Source: Azospira restricta (GTDB lineage Bacteria > Pseudomonadota > Gammaproteobacteria > Burkholderiales > Rhodocyclaceae). Taken from it: a stretch of 64,000 nucleotides of DNA. Position numbers and translations under genes: made by a program. The stretch lies in NCBI RefSeq assembly GCF_016858125.1, contig NZ_CP064781.1, positions 1,559,501 through 1,623,500 of the forward strand. Direction: 5' to 3'. Under the pieces are notes generated by a model, which was not told the DNA's origin, made no database searches, and was given only the letters and a program-made list of their open reading frames with translations. Shown here one piece after another: positions 19,185-29,535 of the stretch. The stretch's first letter is position 1. Every line of letters starts with the position of its first letter.

Positions 19185-20141
19185 ATGGAGCGCATCGTCT
19201 ACCTCGAGCGCGAGTCGATCATTGCCGACGTGCGCCGGCCGGCCTGCGCGCACGACTGGGTCGAATACGCGAAGACGCCGCAGGCCGAGGTCGAGGCACG
19301 GCTGGCCGGGGCGACGATCGCGATCGTGAACAAGGTGCTGGTCGATGCCGGCATGATCGCCCGCCTGCCGGCGCTGAAGATGGTTGCGGTCGCCGCCACC
19401 GGCACCAACAACGTCGACCTCGACGCCTGCCGCGCGCGCGGCATCGTCGTCTCCAACATCCGCGGCTATGCCGTGCATACCGTTCCCGAGCACGCCATCG
19501 CGCTGATGCTGGCGCTGTCGCGCAACCTCGTCGCCTACCGCGAATCGGTGCAGGCCGGCCGCTGGCAGGCGAGCGACCAGTTCTGCTTCTTCGACCATCC
19601 GATCCGCGACCTCGCCGGCGCGACGCTCGCTCTCGTCGGCAGCGGCACCCTCGGCGACGGCGTCGCGCGGCTGGCCGAAGCCTTCGGCATGCGCGTGCTG
19701 CAGGCCGAGCGCAAGGGCGCCGCTGCCTGCCGTGCCGGCTACGTACCCTTCGCCGAGGCGCTGGCGGTGGCCGACGTGGTCTCGCTGCACTGCCCGCTGA
19801 CGCCCGAGACGCAGGGGCTGATCGGCGAAGCCGAGCTGCGCGCGATGAAGCCGTCGGCGCTGCTGATCAACACCGCGCGCGGCGGCCTGGTCGACGAGGC
19901 GGCGCTGGCGCGTGCGCTCAGGGAGGGCTGGATCGCCGGCGCCGGCTTCGACGTGCTCTCCAAGGAGCCGCCGGCGGACGGCAACCCTCTGCTCACCCCC
20001 GACTTGCTGGCGCTGCCGAACTTCCTGCTCACCCCGCACGTCGCCTGGGCCAGCCGGCCGGCGATGCAGGCGCTGGCCGACCAGTTGATAGCCAACATCG
20101 AAGCCTTCGCCCGCGGCGAGCCGCAGAACCGGGTGGCTTGA
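19185..20141 (+). CDS. D-2-hydroxyacid dehydrogenase (glycerate/hydroxypyruvate reductase-like)
   Basis: 318 aa NAD(P)-dependent dehydrogenase. The nucleotide loop is GSGTLG (152-157, the usual GxGxxG), and the catalytic triad is Arg232 (NTARGG), Glu261 (FDVLSKEP) and His285 (TPHVAW). The SNIRGYAVHTVPEHAIALMLALSRN segment is typical of HprA-type glycerate dehydrogenases. It reduces 2-keto acids such as hydroxypyruvate or glyoxylate. It starts 3 bases after the ALDH-like gene, so it is likely in the lutAB operon and part of hydroxy-acid metabolism. Substrate is inferred only by family. Confidence 0.9.
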   Translation: MERIVYLERESIIADVRRPACAHDWVEYAKTPQAEVEARLAGATIAIVNKVLVDAGMIARLPALKMVAVAATGTNNVDLDACRARGIVVSNIRGYAVHTVPEHAIALMLALSRNLVAYRESVQAGRWQASDQFCFFDHPIRDLAGATLALVGSGTLGDGVARLAEAFGMRVLQAERKGAAACRAGYVPFAEALAVADVVSLHCPLTPETQGLIGEAELRAMKPSALLINTARGGLVDEAALARALREGWIAGAGFDVLSKEPPADGNPLLTPDLLALPNFLLTPHVAWASRPAMQALADQLIANIEAFARGEPQNRVA

Positions 20142-20148
20142 GCCGGGC

Positions 20149-20523
20149 ATGCCGAAGAAGCCGCGCCACACCGCTGCCTCCGGTCCGCGCCTGCGCGTGC
20201 TGCTCGGCGCGTCCATCGCCATCGGCCCGGGCAAGGCCGAGCTGCTCGAAGCGATCGGCCGCAGCGGCTCGATCTCGGCGGCGGCGCGCGAGATGGGCAT
20301 GTCCTACCGGCGCGCGTGGCTGCTGGTCGAGGCGGTCAATGCCGCCTTCGCCGAGCCGGTGGTGGCGACGGCGACCGGCGGCAGCGGCGGCGGCGGCGCG
20401 CAACTGACCGCGTTCGGCGCCGAGGTCGTCGCGCGTTACCGGCGGATGGAAAATCTGGCCGAGCGGGCGGTGGCGGAGGAATTCGCCGAATTCCGCAAGC
20501 TGCTGGCGCCCTCAGTCGACTAG
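20149..20523 (+). CDS. modE: ModE-type winged-helix regulator lacking the molybdate-binding domain
   Basis: 124 aa, the size of the ModE N-terminal DNA-binding domain alone. Residues 25-60 (KAELLEAIGRSGSISAAAREMGMSYRRAW) are the LysR/ModE-type helix-turn-helix, followed by a Gly-rich wing (TGGSGGGGAQLT) and a C-terminal helix. Full-length ModE is about 260 aa and carries two molbindin (TOBE) domains that sense molybdate; these are absent. It sits 7 bases after the hydroxyacid dehydrogenase and converges with modC, overlapping its 3' end by 12 bases. Regulation of modABC is inferred from position. Confidence 0.82.
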   Translation: MPKKPRHTAASGPRLRVLLGASIAIGPGKAELLEAIGRSGSISAAAREMGMSYRRAWLLVEAVNAAFAEPVVATATGGSGGGGAQLTAFGAEVVARYRRMENLAERAVAEEFAEFRKLLAPSVD

Positions 20524-21588
20524 CGCGACGCTCTTCACCTGGGCAAAGACCGTTTGCCCGACCTGAATTCCCAGCTGATCCAGCGATTTTCGCGTCAGCC
20601 GCGCGAGCAGCGCGCTGCCGCCGGCGTCGAGTCGCGCCAGCGCGCGTCCCGGCGGCTGTGCGTCGAGGCCGACGACGGTGGCGGCGAGCGTGTTGAGGAT
20701 GCTCGAATCGTGTTGCGCCGACAGCGCCAGGCTGACGTCGCGCGCCTGGATGCGCACGCGCACCGCGGCGCCGAGCGGACGCGGCGGGCTCGGCGCCCAC
20801 AGCGACTGCCCGGCGCTGCCGGAAAAATCGAGGCGGGCCAGCGCGTAGTCGGCGTCGTAGGCGCCGACCGTCGCCGCGATCACGACGAAGGCTTCCTCGC
20901 CGTGCGACAGCGGCAGGTCGAGGCGTGGCAGCAGTTCGCCGAGCGCCCCGGCGGCGCGCACGCGGCCGCCTTCCAGCAGCACCAGATAGTCGGCCAGCCG
21001 CGCCACCTCCGGCAGCGAATGGCTGACGTAGAGCACCGGGATCTCCAGTTCGTCGTGCAGCTTCTCCAGCCAGGGCAGGAACTCCGCCTTGCGCCGCTCG
21101 TCGAGCGCGGCCAGCGGTTCGTCCATCAGCAGCAGGCGCGGTTGCGCGAGCAGCGCGCGGGCGATCGCGACGCGCTGCCGCTCGCCGCCGGACAGGCCGT
21201 CCGGGCGGCGGTCGAGCAGCGGTGCGAGGCCGAGCAGGCCGACCACCGGCGCAGCGTCCGGCGGCGTCGCGTCGCCGGTGCGGCGGCGGCCGAAGACGAG
21301 GTTGTCGCGCACCGTGAGGTGCGGGAACAGCGCCGCGTCCTGGAAGACGTAGCCGAGCGGGCGCCGGTGCGGCGGCACGAAGACGCCGCCGGCGCTGTCC
21401 TGCCAGACCTCGCCGGCGACTTGCAGGCGGCCCTGCGCGTGCCGCTCGAGGCCGGCGACGGCGCGCAGCAGCGTCGTCTTGCCCGAGCCGGAGGCGCCGA
21501 AGATCGCGCTGACGCCGCGCGCCGGCAGATGCAGGTCGACGTCGAGCGCGAAGTCCGGGCGGGCGAGCTGCAGGCGGAGGTCGATCAC
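20512..21588 (-). CDS. modC: Molybdate ABC transporter ATP-binding protein
   Basis: 358 aa. The Walker A is GASGSGKTT (31-39), the signature LSGGE (132-136), and the Walker B DEPLA (156-160). The C-terminal 65 residues form a TOBE/Mop domain, typical of ModC. It energises molybdate import with ModA and ModB. The start is a GTG at 21588 that overlaps the modB stop (GTGA), indicating coupling. Its own 3' end overlaps the convergent modE. Confidence 0.94.
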   Translation of the reverse strand: MIDLRLQLARPDFALDVDLHLPARGVSAIFGASGSGKTTLLRAVAGLERHAQGRLQVAGEVWQDSAGGVFVPPHRRPLGYVFQDAALFPHLTVRDNLVFGRRRTGDATPPDAAPVVGLLGLAPLLDRRPDGLSGGERQRVAIARALLAQPRLLLMDEPLAALDERRKAEFLPWLEKLHDELEIPVLYVSHSLPEVARLADYLVLLEGGRVRAAGALGELLPRLDLPLSHGEEAFVVIAATVGAYDADYALARLDFSGSAGQSLWAPSPPRPLGAAVRVRIQARDVSLALSAQHDSSILNTLAATVVGLDAQPPGRALARLDAGGSALLARLTRKSLDQLGIQVGQTVFAQVKSVALVD

Positions 21589-22265
21589 GCCTGCCTCCGC
21601 GTCGCCGGGTTCAGCGTGTACAGCGCGAGCAGCACGACGAACGAGAAGAGCAGCATGCCGCCGGCCAGCCAGTGCGCCTGCGCGTACTCCAGCGCCTCGA
21701 CGTGGTCGTAGATCTGCACCGAGACGACGCGCGTCTTCTCCGGGATGTTGCCGCCGATCATCAGCACCACGCCGAACTCGCCGACGGTGTGCGCGAAGCC
21801 GAGCACGGCGGCGGTCAGGAAACCGGGCCGGGCGAGCGGCACGGCGACGTGGAAGAAGGCGTCGAGCGGCGCCGCGCGCAGCGTCGCCGCCGCTTCCAGC
21901 AGTCGCTCCGGGATCGCCGCGAAGGCGTTCTGCAGGGGCTGCACGACGAAGGGCAGCGAATAGAGGCAGGAGGCGACGACCAGGCCGGCGAAGGTGAACG
22001 GCAGCGTGCCCAGCCCGGCCGCCTGCGTCAGTTGGCCGAGCGGGCCGGCCGGGCCGAGGGCGACGAGCAGGTAGAAGCCGAGCACGGTCGGCGGCAGCAC
22101 CAGCGGCAGCGCGACGACGGCGCCGACGGCGCCCTTCCAGCGCGAGCCGGTGCGTGCCAGCCACCACGCCAGCGGCGTGCCGGCGAGCAGCAGCACGACG
22201 GTGGTCAGCGTCGCCAGCTTCAGCGTCAGCCAGATCGCGGCGAGGTCGGCGCTCGATAGGGGCAT
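21585..22265 (-). CDS. modB: Molybdate ABC transporter permease
   Basis: 226 aa integral membrane protein with about five helices. It carries the EAA-type coupling loop ([25 protein letters not shown], about 140-164) and the [17 protein letters not shown] segment characteristic of ModB. The ATG at 22265 lies 8 bases after the modA stop. It forms the channel of the ModABC importer in the inner membrane. Confidence 0.94.
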   Translation of the reverse strand: MPLSSADLAAIWLTLKLATLTTVVLLLAGTPLAWWLARTGSRWKGAVGAVVALPLVLPPTVLGFYLLVALGPAGPLGQLTQAAGLGTLPFTFAGLVVASCLYSLPFVVQPLQNAFAAIPERLLEAAATLRAAPLDAFFHVAVPLARPGFLTAAVLGFAHTVGEFGVVLMIGGNIPEKTRVVSVQIYDHVEALEYAQAHWLAGGMLLFSFVVLLALYTLNPATRRQA

Positions 22266-22273
22266 CGCGATGC

Positions 22274-24400
<2,127 letters not shown>

Positions 24401-24463
24401 GAGCGCCGTAGTCTCGTTTCCGATCGGCCCGCGCCGCCCGCCACCTGTTCCGGAGACCGCACG

Positions 24464-25714
24464 ATGACCCCGCCCCGCCGCCACGATGATTTCGCCGCGC
24501 CGCCCCCGCCCGCCGCCGAAACCCCGTGCTACCCGTTCGCCGCCCGTGCGCGCGACCTGAAGCGCAGCGAAATCCGCGAATTCCTGCGCCACGCCGGCCG
24601 GCCGGGGATGATCTCGCTGGCCGGCGGGCTGCCGGCGGCCGAACTGTTCGACCGTGACGGGCTGGCGGCGGCGACCGCGATGGTGCTGCGCGAGCGTCCG
24701 GCGGCGGCGCTGCAGTACGGCATGACCGAGGGCCAGCCGCGCCTGCGCGAGGCGCTGAGCGCACTGCTGCGCGAACGCGGCATCGCCGCCGCGGACGACG
24801 GGCTGCTGGTCACCACCGGCTCGCAGCAGGCGATCGACCTGCTGGCGCGCATCTTCATCGAACCGGGCGACACGGTGGTGGTCGAGCGGCCGTGCTACCT
24901 GGCCGCGGTGCAGGCCTTCGCGCTCGCCGGCGCACGCCTGCTGACGCTGCCGACGGACGCCGACGGCGCCTGCGTCGACCGGCTCGACGACTGCCTCGGC
25001 GGGCCGCCGCCGAAGTTTGTCTACCTGGTGTCGACCTTCGCCAACCCGACCGGCGCCACGCTTGCCCACGAGCGGCGGCTGGCGCTGCTGCGCTGGGCGG
25101 TGCGGCACCGCGTCTTCGTCGTCGAGGACGATCCCTACGGCGAGCTGCGCTTTGCCGGCAGCGCCGTGCCGCCGCTGCTGGCGCTCGCCGCCGAGGTTCC
25201 CGGTGCCGCCGACTGGTGCGGCTACCTGTCGTCGCTGTCGAAGACCGTCGCCCCCGGCCTGCGCGTCGGCTGGATGCAGCTGCCGCCGGCGGTCGCCGAG
25301 CAGGCCGGGCGCGTCAAGCAGACGCTCGACCTGCACACCTCCAGCCTGGCGCAGGAGGTCGCTGCCGCCTACCTGGCGAGCGGGCGCCTGCCGGCGGCGC
25401 TGGTGCGCGCCCGCGCCCGCTACCGCGACCAGGCCGAGGCGCTCGCCGCCGCGTTGCGCTGCCGCTTCGGCGAGCGCCTGCAGTTCGCGATGCCGGAAGG
25501 CGGCATGTTCCTCTGGGCCCGCTTCGCCGATGGCACCGACACCTCGGCGCTGCTGCCGGCGGCGCTGGCGCAGTCGGTGCTGTACGTCCCCGGCGCCGCC
25601 TTCTACGCCGACGCGCCGGAACGGGCGACGCTGCGCCTGAGCTATGCCGGCACGCCGCCGGAACTGGCCGACGAGGCGGCGGCACGGCTGGCGCGGGCGC
25701 TCGCCGCCGGCTGA
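24464..25714 (+). CDS. PLP-dependent aminotransferase, ARO8/LysN (2-aminoadipate-like) group
   Basis: 416 aa. PLP-site residues are Asn194 (FANPTG), Asp222-Asp223-x-Tyr225 (EDDPYGELRF), Lys260 (SLSKTVAPGLRVGW) and Arg267. Near the N-terminus, MISLAGGLPAAELFD and QYGMTEGQPRLREAL are characteristic of the ARO8/MocR-catalytic family. There is no GntR helix-turn-helix, so it is an enzyme, not a MocR/PdxR regulator. The ATG at 24464 lies 63 bases after the inverted repeat. Substrate is probably a branched-chain, aromatic or 2-aminoadipate-type amino acid; it cannot be decided from sequence. Confidence 0.85.
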   Translation: MTPPRRHDDFAAPPPPAAETPCYPFAARARDLKRSEIREFLRHAGRPGMISLAGGLPAAELFDRDGLAAATAMVLRERPAAALQYGMTEGQPRLREALSALLRERGIAAADDGLLVTTGSQQAIDLLARIFIEPGDTVVVERPCYLAAVQAFALAGARLLTLPTDADGACVDRLDDCLGGPPPKFVYLVSTFANPTGATLAHERRLALLRWAVRHRVFVVEDDPYGELRFAGSAVPPLLALAAEVPGAADWCGYLSSLSKTVAPGLRVGWMQLPPAVAEQAGRVKQTLDLHTSSLAQEVAAAYLASGRLPAALVRARARYRDQAEALAAALRCRFGERLQFAMPEGGMFLWARFADGTDTSALLPAALAQSVLYVPGAAFYADAPERATLRLSYAGTPPELADEAAARLARALAAG

Positions 25715-25751
25715 GCCGCCGCCCTGCGCCTCCCCGGCGCGCGCCGAAGGT

Positions 25752-25781
25752 TTGACAGATCTGTGACATTCGTCATATGCA
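25752..25781 (+). promoter_or_regulatory. Candidate promoter of the PAS-GGDEF gene
   Basis: Consensus TTGACA at 25752-25757 with TATGCA at 25776-25781 (18-base spacing) lies 58 bases before the chosen start codon. Confidence 0.5.
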
Positions 25782-25838
25782 TTTGGTGATAGTTTTGCGG
25801 GAGTGGAAATAGCAGCGGGACTTGCCGGGGGGCGGTTC

Positions 25839-27920
25839 ATGGAGAAGGGGACGATGCCGCGGCAGGCCGCGGTGCAGACGATCGCGCCGGCCGGCGAGGC
25901 GAGCCTGTGCCAGGCGCTGATCCGCGACATGCCGGCGATGGTGCATTCGATCGACGCCGGCGGTGTCATCGTCGACGTCAGCCAGAAGTGGCTGGAGATC
26001 CTCGGCTATTCGCGCAGTGAGGTGATCGGCCGCAAGTCGGTCGAATTCCTGACCGAGGAATCGCGCGCCTACGCGGTCGAGAACGTGCTGCCCGAATTCT
26101 TCCGCAGCGGGCGCTGCGTCGACGTGCCCTACCAGGTGGTTGCCAAGGACGGGCGCATCCTCGACGTGCTGCTCTCGGCGACCTGCGTCCGCGGCGCCGA
26201 CGGCCAGGTGTTGCGCAGCATCGCGATGATGCAGGACGTCACTGCGCGCAAGCGCGCCGAACGCCGGCTCGACGCCGCCAAGGCCTATGCCGAAAACCTG
26301 CTGCATACCGCCAACGTACTGGTCGTCGAGCTCGACCCGCAGGGCCGGGTCTGCCGGCTCAACCGCGCGCTCGAGCAGCTGCTCGACTGCGCCGCAGCCG
26401 ACCTCGCCGGCGCCGACTGGTTCCGCACGGTATCTCCGCCCGAGCAGTATGCGGGCATCCGCGATCGCCTGGCGCGGATGCTGCGTACCGGCGACGGCGA
26501 CCGCTTCGAGAGTCACCTCGTCACGCCGGCCGGCGGCGAGCGCCAGGTGGTCTGGCGCAGCAGCCCGGCGATCGAGGGCGAGCGCGTCGTCGGCACGCTC
26601 TGCGTCGGCGTCGACGTCACCGAGCAGCGCCGTGCCGAGGCCCGCCTGGCGGTCAGCGAACAGGCGCTGCGCGAGGCGCAGAGCGTCGCCCAGATCGGCA
26701 GCTGGGTGCGCGACTACCGCAGCGGCGAACTGCACTGGTCGGACGAGATGTTCCGCATCCTCGGTTTCGAGCCGACGCAGGCCCGGCCGTCGATGGGCGC
26801 CTTTCTCGCCGCGGTCCATCCGGACGACCGCGGCGAGGTCGAGCAGGCCCACCGCCAGGCGCTCGCCAACCACCGCCCGTGCGACCTCCGCCACCGCCTG
26901 CTGCTGCCCGACGGCACGCTGAAATACGTGCACCAGCGCGCCGAAGTCTGCTTCGCCGGCGGCGGTCGGCCGGAGCGCGTGGTCGGCGTCCTTCAGGACG
27001 TGACCATGACGGTCCTGCAGGAGCTGGCGCTGCAGCAGAGCGAAGAACTGTTCCGCACCGTCGCCGACTACACCTACGACTGGGAATACTGGCAGGGCCG
27101 GCAGCGCGAGATGCTCTACATCAGCCCCTCGTGCGAGCGCGTCACCGGCTATTCGCAGATCGAATTCGTCCGCGACCCGGACCTGATCCGCCGCATCGTC
27201 CATCCCGACGACCGGGCGCGCTTCGATGCGCACCTGTGCGAGTTCGAGTGCGCGCACGACCTGCAGATCGAATTCCGCATCGTCACCAAGCGCGGCGAGG
27301 AACGCTGGATCTCGCACGGCTGCCGGCCGGTCGTCGCCAAGGACGGCCGGCGCAACGGCCGGCGGGTCAACAACCGCGACATCACCGAGTTGAAGGCGGC
27401 CGAGCTGCGGGCGCACCAGCTCGCCTACTACGACGCGCTCACCGGGCTGCCCAACCGCCGCCTGCTGACCGACCGGCTGGGCCAGGCGATCCCCCTTGCC
27501 GTCCGCCAGCAGCGACCGCTGGCGCTGATGTTCATCGACCTCGACCGCTTCAAGCAGGTGAATGACGTCCATGGCCACGACGTCGGCGACGCGCTGCTGG
27601 TCGAGGTCGGTCGCCGCTTCGCCGACTGCCTGCGCACCAGCGACACCGTGGCGCGTACCGGCGGCGACGAGTTCATCGTCCTGCTGCCGGAAATCGCCGA
27701 CCCCGAACACGCGGCGGCGGTCGCCGGCAAGCTGCTGGCGGCGCTGCGCTCGCCGGTGACCTGCGGCGACGCGAGCTTCGCGGTGTCGGCGTCGATCGGC
27801 GTCGCCCTGCTCGCCGCCGGCAGCCGCGACGACAGCTCGGGGCTGATGAAGAAGGCCGACAGCGCGATGTATGCCGCCAAGCAGGCGGGACGGGGCTGCT
27901 ACCGGATAGACGGCGGATAG
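25839..27920 (+). CDS. PAS-domain diguanylate cyclase
   Basis: About 693 aa, soluble. Four PAS/PAC units can be traced: about 20-140 (SIDAGGVIVDVSQKWLEILGY), 150-265, 275-395 (a PAS-fold-3 unit, GSWVRDYRSGELHWSDEMFRILGF) and 400-520. A GGDEF domain follows (about 525-690) with an intact active site GGDEF at 608-612 and the inhibitory-site region less clear. It makes c-di-GMP from two GTP in response to signals read by the PAS units. There is no EAL domain and no membrane segment. ATG starts are possible at 25839 and 25854, and a GTG at 25803; the first was chosen for its GGGGGGCGG upstream. The gene appears monocistronic. Confidence 0.88.
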   Translation: MEKGTMPRQAAVQTIAPAGEASLCQALIRDMPAMVHSIDAGGVIVDVSQKWLEILGYSRSEVIGRKSVEFLTEESRAYAVENVLPEFFRSGRCVDVPYQVVAKDGRILDVLLSATCVRGADGQVLRSIAMMQDVTARKRAERRLDAAKAYAENLLHTANVLVVELDPQGRVCRLNRALEQLLDCAAADLAGADWFRTVSPPEQYAGIRDRLARMLRTGDGDRFESHLVTPAGGERQVVWRSSPAIEGERVVGTLCVGVDVTEQRRAEARLAVSEQALREAQSVAQIGSWVRDYRSGELHWSDEMFRILGFEPTQARPSMGAFLAAVHPDDRGEVEQAHRQALANHRPCDLRHRLLLPDGTLKYVHQRAEVCFAGGGRPERVVGVLQDVTMTVLQELALQQSEELFRTVADYTYDWEYWQGRQREMLYISPSCERVTGYSQIEFVRDPDLIRRIVHPDDRARFDAHLCEFECAHDLQIEFRIVTKRGEERWISHGCRPVVAKDGRRNGRRVNNRDITELKAAELRAHQLAYYDALTGLPNRRLLTDRLGQAIPLAVRQQRPLALMFIDLDRFKQVNDVHGHDVGDALLVEVGRRFADCLRTSDTVARTGGDEFIVLLPEIADPEHAAAVAGKLLAALRSPVTCGDASFAVSASIGVALLAAGSRDDSSGLMKKADSAMYAAKQAGRGCYRIDGG

Positions 27921-27924
27921 TGGT

Positions 27925-27963
27925 GCGCGCCGCCCCGGACGGCGCGCGGCGGCGGCATATAAT
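27925..27963 (+). promoter_or_regulatory. Hairpin and TATAAT box before the TDT-family gene
   Basis: The inverted repeat GCGCGCCG (27925-27932) / CGGCGCGC (27940-27947) follows the cyclase stop, with no T tract. A perfect TATAAT at 27958-27963 lies 29 bases before the next start codon but lacks a good -35. Confidence 0.35.
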
Positions 27964-27992
27964 CAGCGGCGAACCCTGACCGAGACGCCGCC

Positions 27993-29072
27993 ATGCCGAT
28001 GACAAGAGCCGCCCCGCCGACGCCGGACCGGACGGGCTTTCCCTCCTTCGCCGAGATCAGCCGCCACTTCGCGCCCGGCTGGTTCGCCGCGGTGATGGGC
28101 AGCGGCGTGCTGGCGCTGACCACCCATTCGCTGTCCGGCCGCTGGTCGTGGCTGTCGCCGCTGGCGCTCGGCCTGCACTGGTTCAACGTCGTCCTCTTCG
28201 CGCTGCTCGCGGTGCCCTGGCTGCACCGCTGGCTGCGCTTCCGCGACGCGGCGCTGGCGACGCTGAAGCATCCGGTGCAGGCCAGCTTCTACCCGACCTT
28301 CGCCATCGCCATGCTGGTCCTCGCCGCGCAGTGGCTGGCGATCGACGGCCGGCTGGCACCGGCGCTCGCCTTCTGGTGGGGCGGCACGGCGCTGGTCTTC
28401 CTGTTCAGCTTCGCCGTGCTCTTCCACATGTTCCGCGGCGAGCACGTCGGCCTCGAGCACGTGACGCCGGCGAAGTTCATCCCGGCGGTCGGCCTGGTCG
28501 TCATCCCGGTCGCCGGCGGGCCGCTGCTGGAGACGCAGACCGGTGCCGCGCGCGAGCTGGCGCTGCTGGTGAACGTGCTCGGGCTCGGCGCCGGCACGCT
28601 GATGTACGTCGGCCTGCTCGGGCTGACGCTGCAGCGCAAGATCCTGGCCAAGCCGGCGGTCGGCCTGCTGGCGCCGACGGCGTGGATCCACCTGGCCCCG
28701 CTCGGGGTGATTCCGGTCAGCCTGCTCAACGTGCTCGACCAGCTGCCGTTCGCCGTGCCGCACGAACCCTTCCTGTTCCTGTCGCTGCTGCTGTGGGGCT
28801 TCGGTGTCTGGTGGCTGGTGATGGCCGGGCTGCTGACGCTGGCCGCGCGCCGTGCCGGGCAGCTGCCGTTCGCGCTGTCGTGGTGGGGCTTCATCTTCCC
28901 GCTCGGCGCCTTCGTCGCCGCCTCGCTGCGGCTGGCGCCGCTGACCGGGATCGCCGGCATCGGCGCCGTCGGCCTCGGCTGCTGGCTGCTGCTGGTCGCG
29001 CTGTGGGCGCTGACGCTGGTGCGCACGCTCGCCGGCGTCGCCTCGGGCAGCATCTTCCAGCCGCATACCTAG
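27993..29072 (+). CDS. TDT/SLAC1-TehA family transporter
   Basis: 359 aa with about ten predicted membrane helices and short loops. After a Pro-rich N-terminus, [17 protein letters not shown] (about 27-43) is the conserved first helix of the tellurite-resistance/dicarboxylate (TDT) family. The [13 protein letters not shown] segment and LFHMF support this. Members include TehA-like anion channels, malate permease and sulfite exporters, so the substrate here is open. An alternative start Met lies two codons downstream. It is followed 10 bases later by dtd in the same direction. Confidence 0.83.
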   Translation: MPMTRAAPPTPDRTGFPSFAEISRHFAPGWFAAVMGSGVLALTTHSLSGRWSWLSPLALGLHWFNVVLFALLAVPWLHRWLRFRDAALATLKHPVQASFYPTFAIAMLVLAAQWLAIDGRLAPALAFWWGGTALVFLFSFAVLFHMFRGEHVGLEHVTPAKFIPAVGLVVIPVAGGPLLETQTGAARELALLVNVLGLGAGTLMYVGLLGLTLQRKILAKPAVGLLAPTAWIHLAPLGVIPVSLLNVLDQLPFAVPHEPFLFLSLLLWGFGVWWLVMAGLLTLAARRAGQLPFALSWWGFIFPLGAFVAASLRLAPLTGIAGIGAVGLGCWLLLVALWALTLVRTLAGVASGSIFQPHT

Positions 29073-29082
29073 GAGTTCGTCG

Positions 29083-29535
29083 ATGCGCGTGGTGATACAA
29101 CGGGTCAGCGAGGCCCGGGTGACGGTCGACGGCGCGGTCAGCGGCCGCATCGGGCCGGGCCTGCTGGTGCTCGCCGGCTTCTCGGAGAACGAAAGCGAGG
29201 CCGGCCTCGACTGGATGGCGAAGAAGATCGTCGCGCTGCGCGTCTTCGCCGACGCGGCCGGCGTGATGAACCTCGACGTCCGCCAGGCCGGCGGCCGCAT
29301 CCTCGCCGTCTCGCAGTTCACGCTCTATGCTTCGACGAGGAAGGGCAACCGCCCGTCGTGGAGCCGCGCCGCGCGTGGCGAGATTTCGCAGCCGCTGTTC
29401 GAGCGCTTCGTGCAGAAACTGGCGACGGCGCTCGGGCAGCCGGTGCCGACCGGCGTCTTCGGCGCCGACATGCAGGTGGCGCTGGTGAACGACGGGCCGG
29501 TCACCGTCTGCATCGACTCGGAGGACCCCGAATGA
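29083..29535 (+). CDS. dtd: D-aminoacyl-tRNA deacylase
   Basis: 150 aa, the usual DTD length. The N-terminus [17 protein letters not shown], the SQFTLYAST active-site segment (about 86-94), the NRPSW motif and the cross-subunit Gly-Pro motif in [10 protein letters not shown] (about 136-145) are all present. The enzyme hydrolyses D-amino acids, and Gly mischarged on tRNA-Ala, to protect translation. The gene overlaps the following P-type ATPase by ATGA. Confidence 0.96.
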   Translation: MRVVIQRVSEARVTVDGAVSGRIGPGLLVLAGFSENESEAGLDWMAKKIVALRVFADAAGVMNLDVRQAGGRILAVSQFTLYASTRKGNRPSWSRAARGEISQPLFERFVQKLATALGQPVPTGVFGADMQVALVNDGPVTVCIDSEDPE

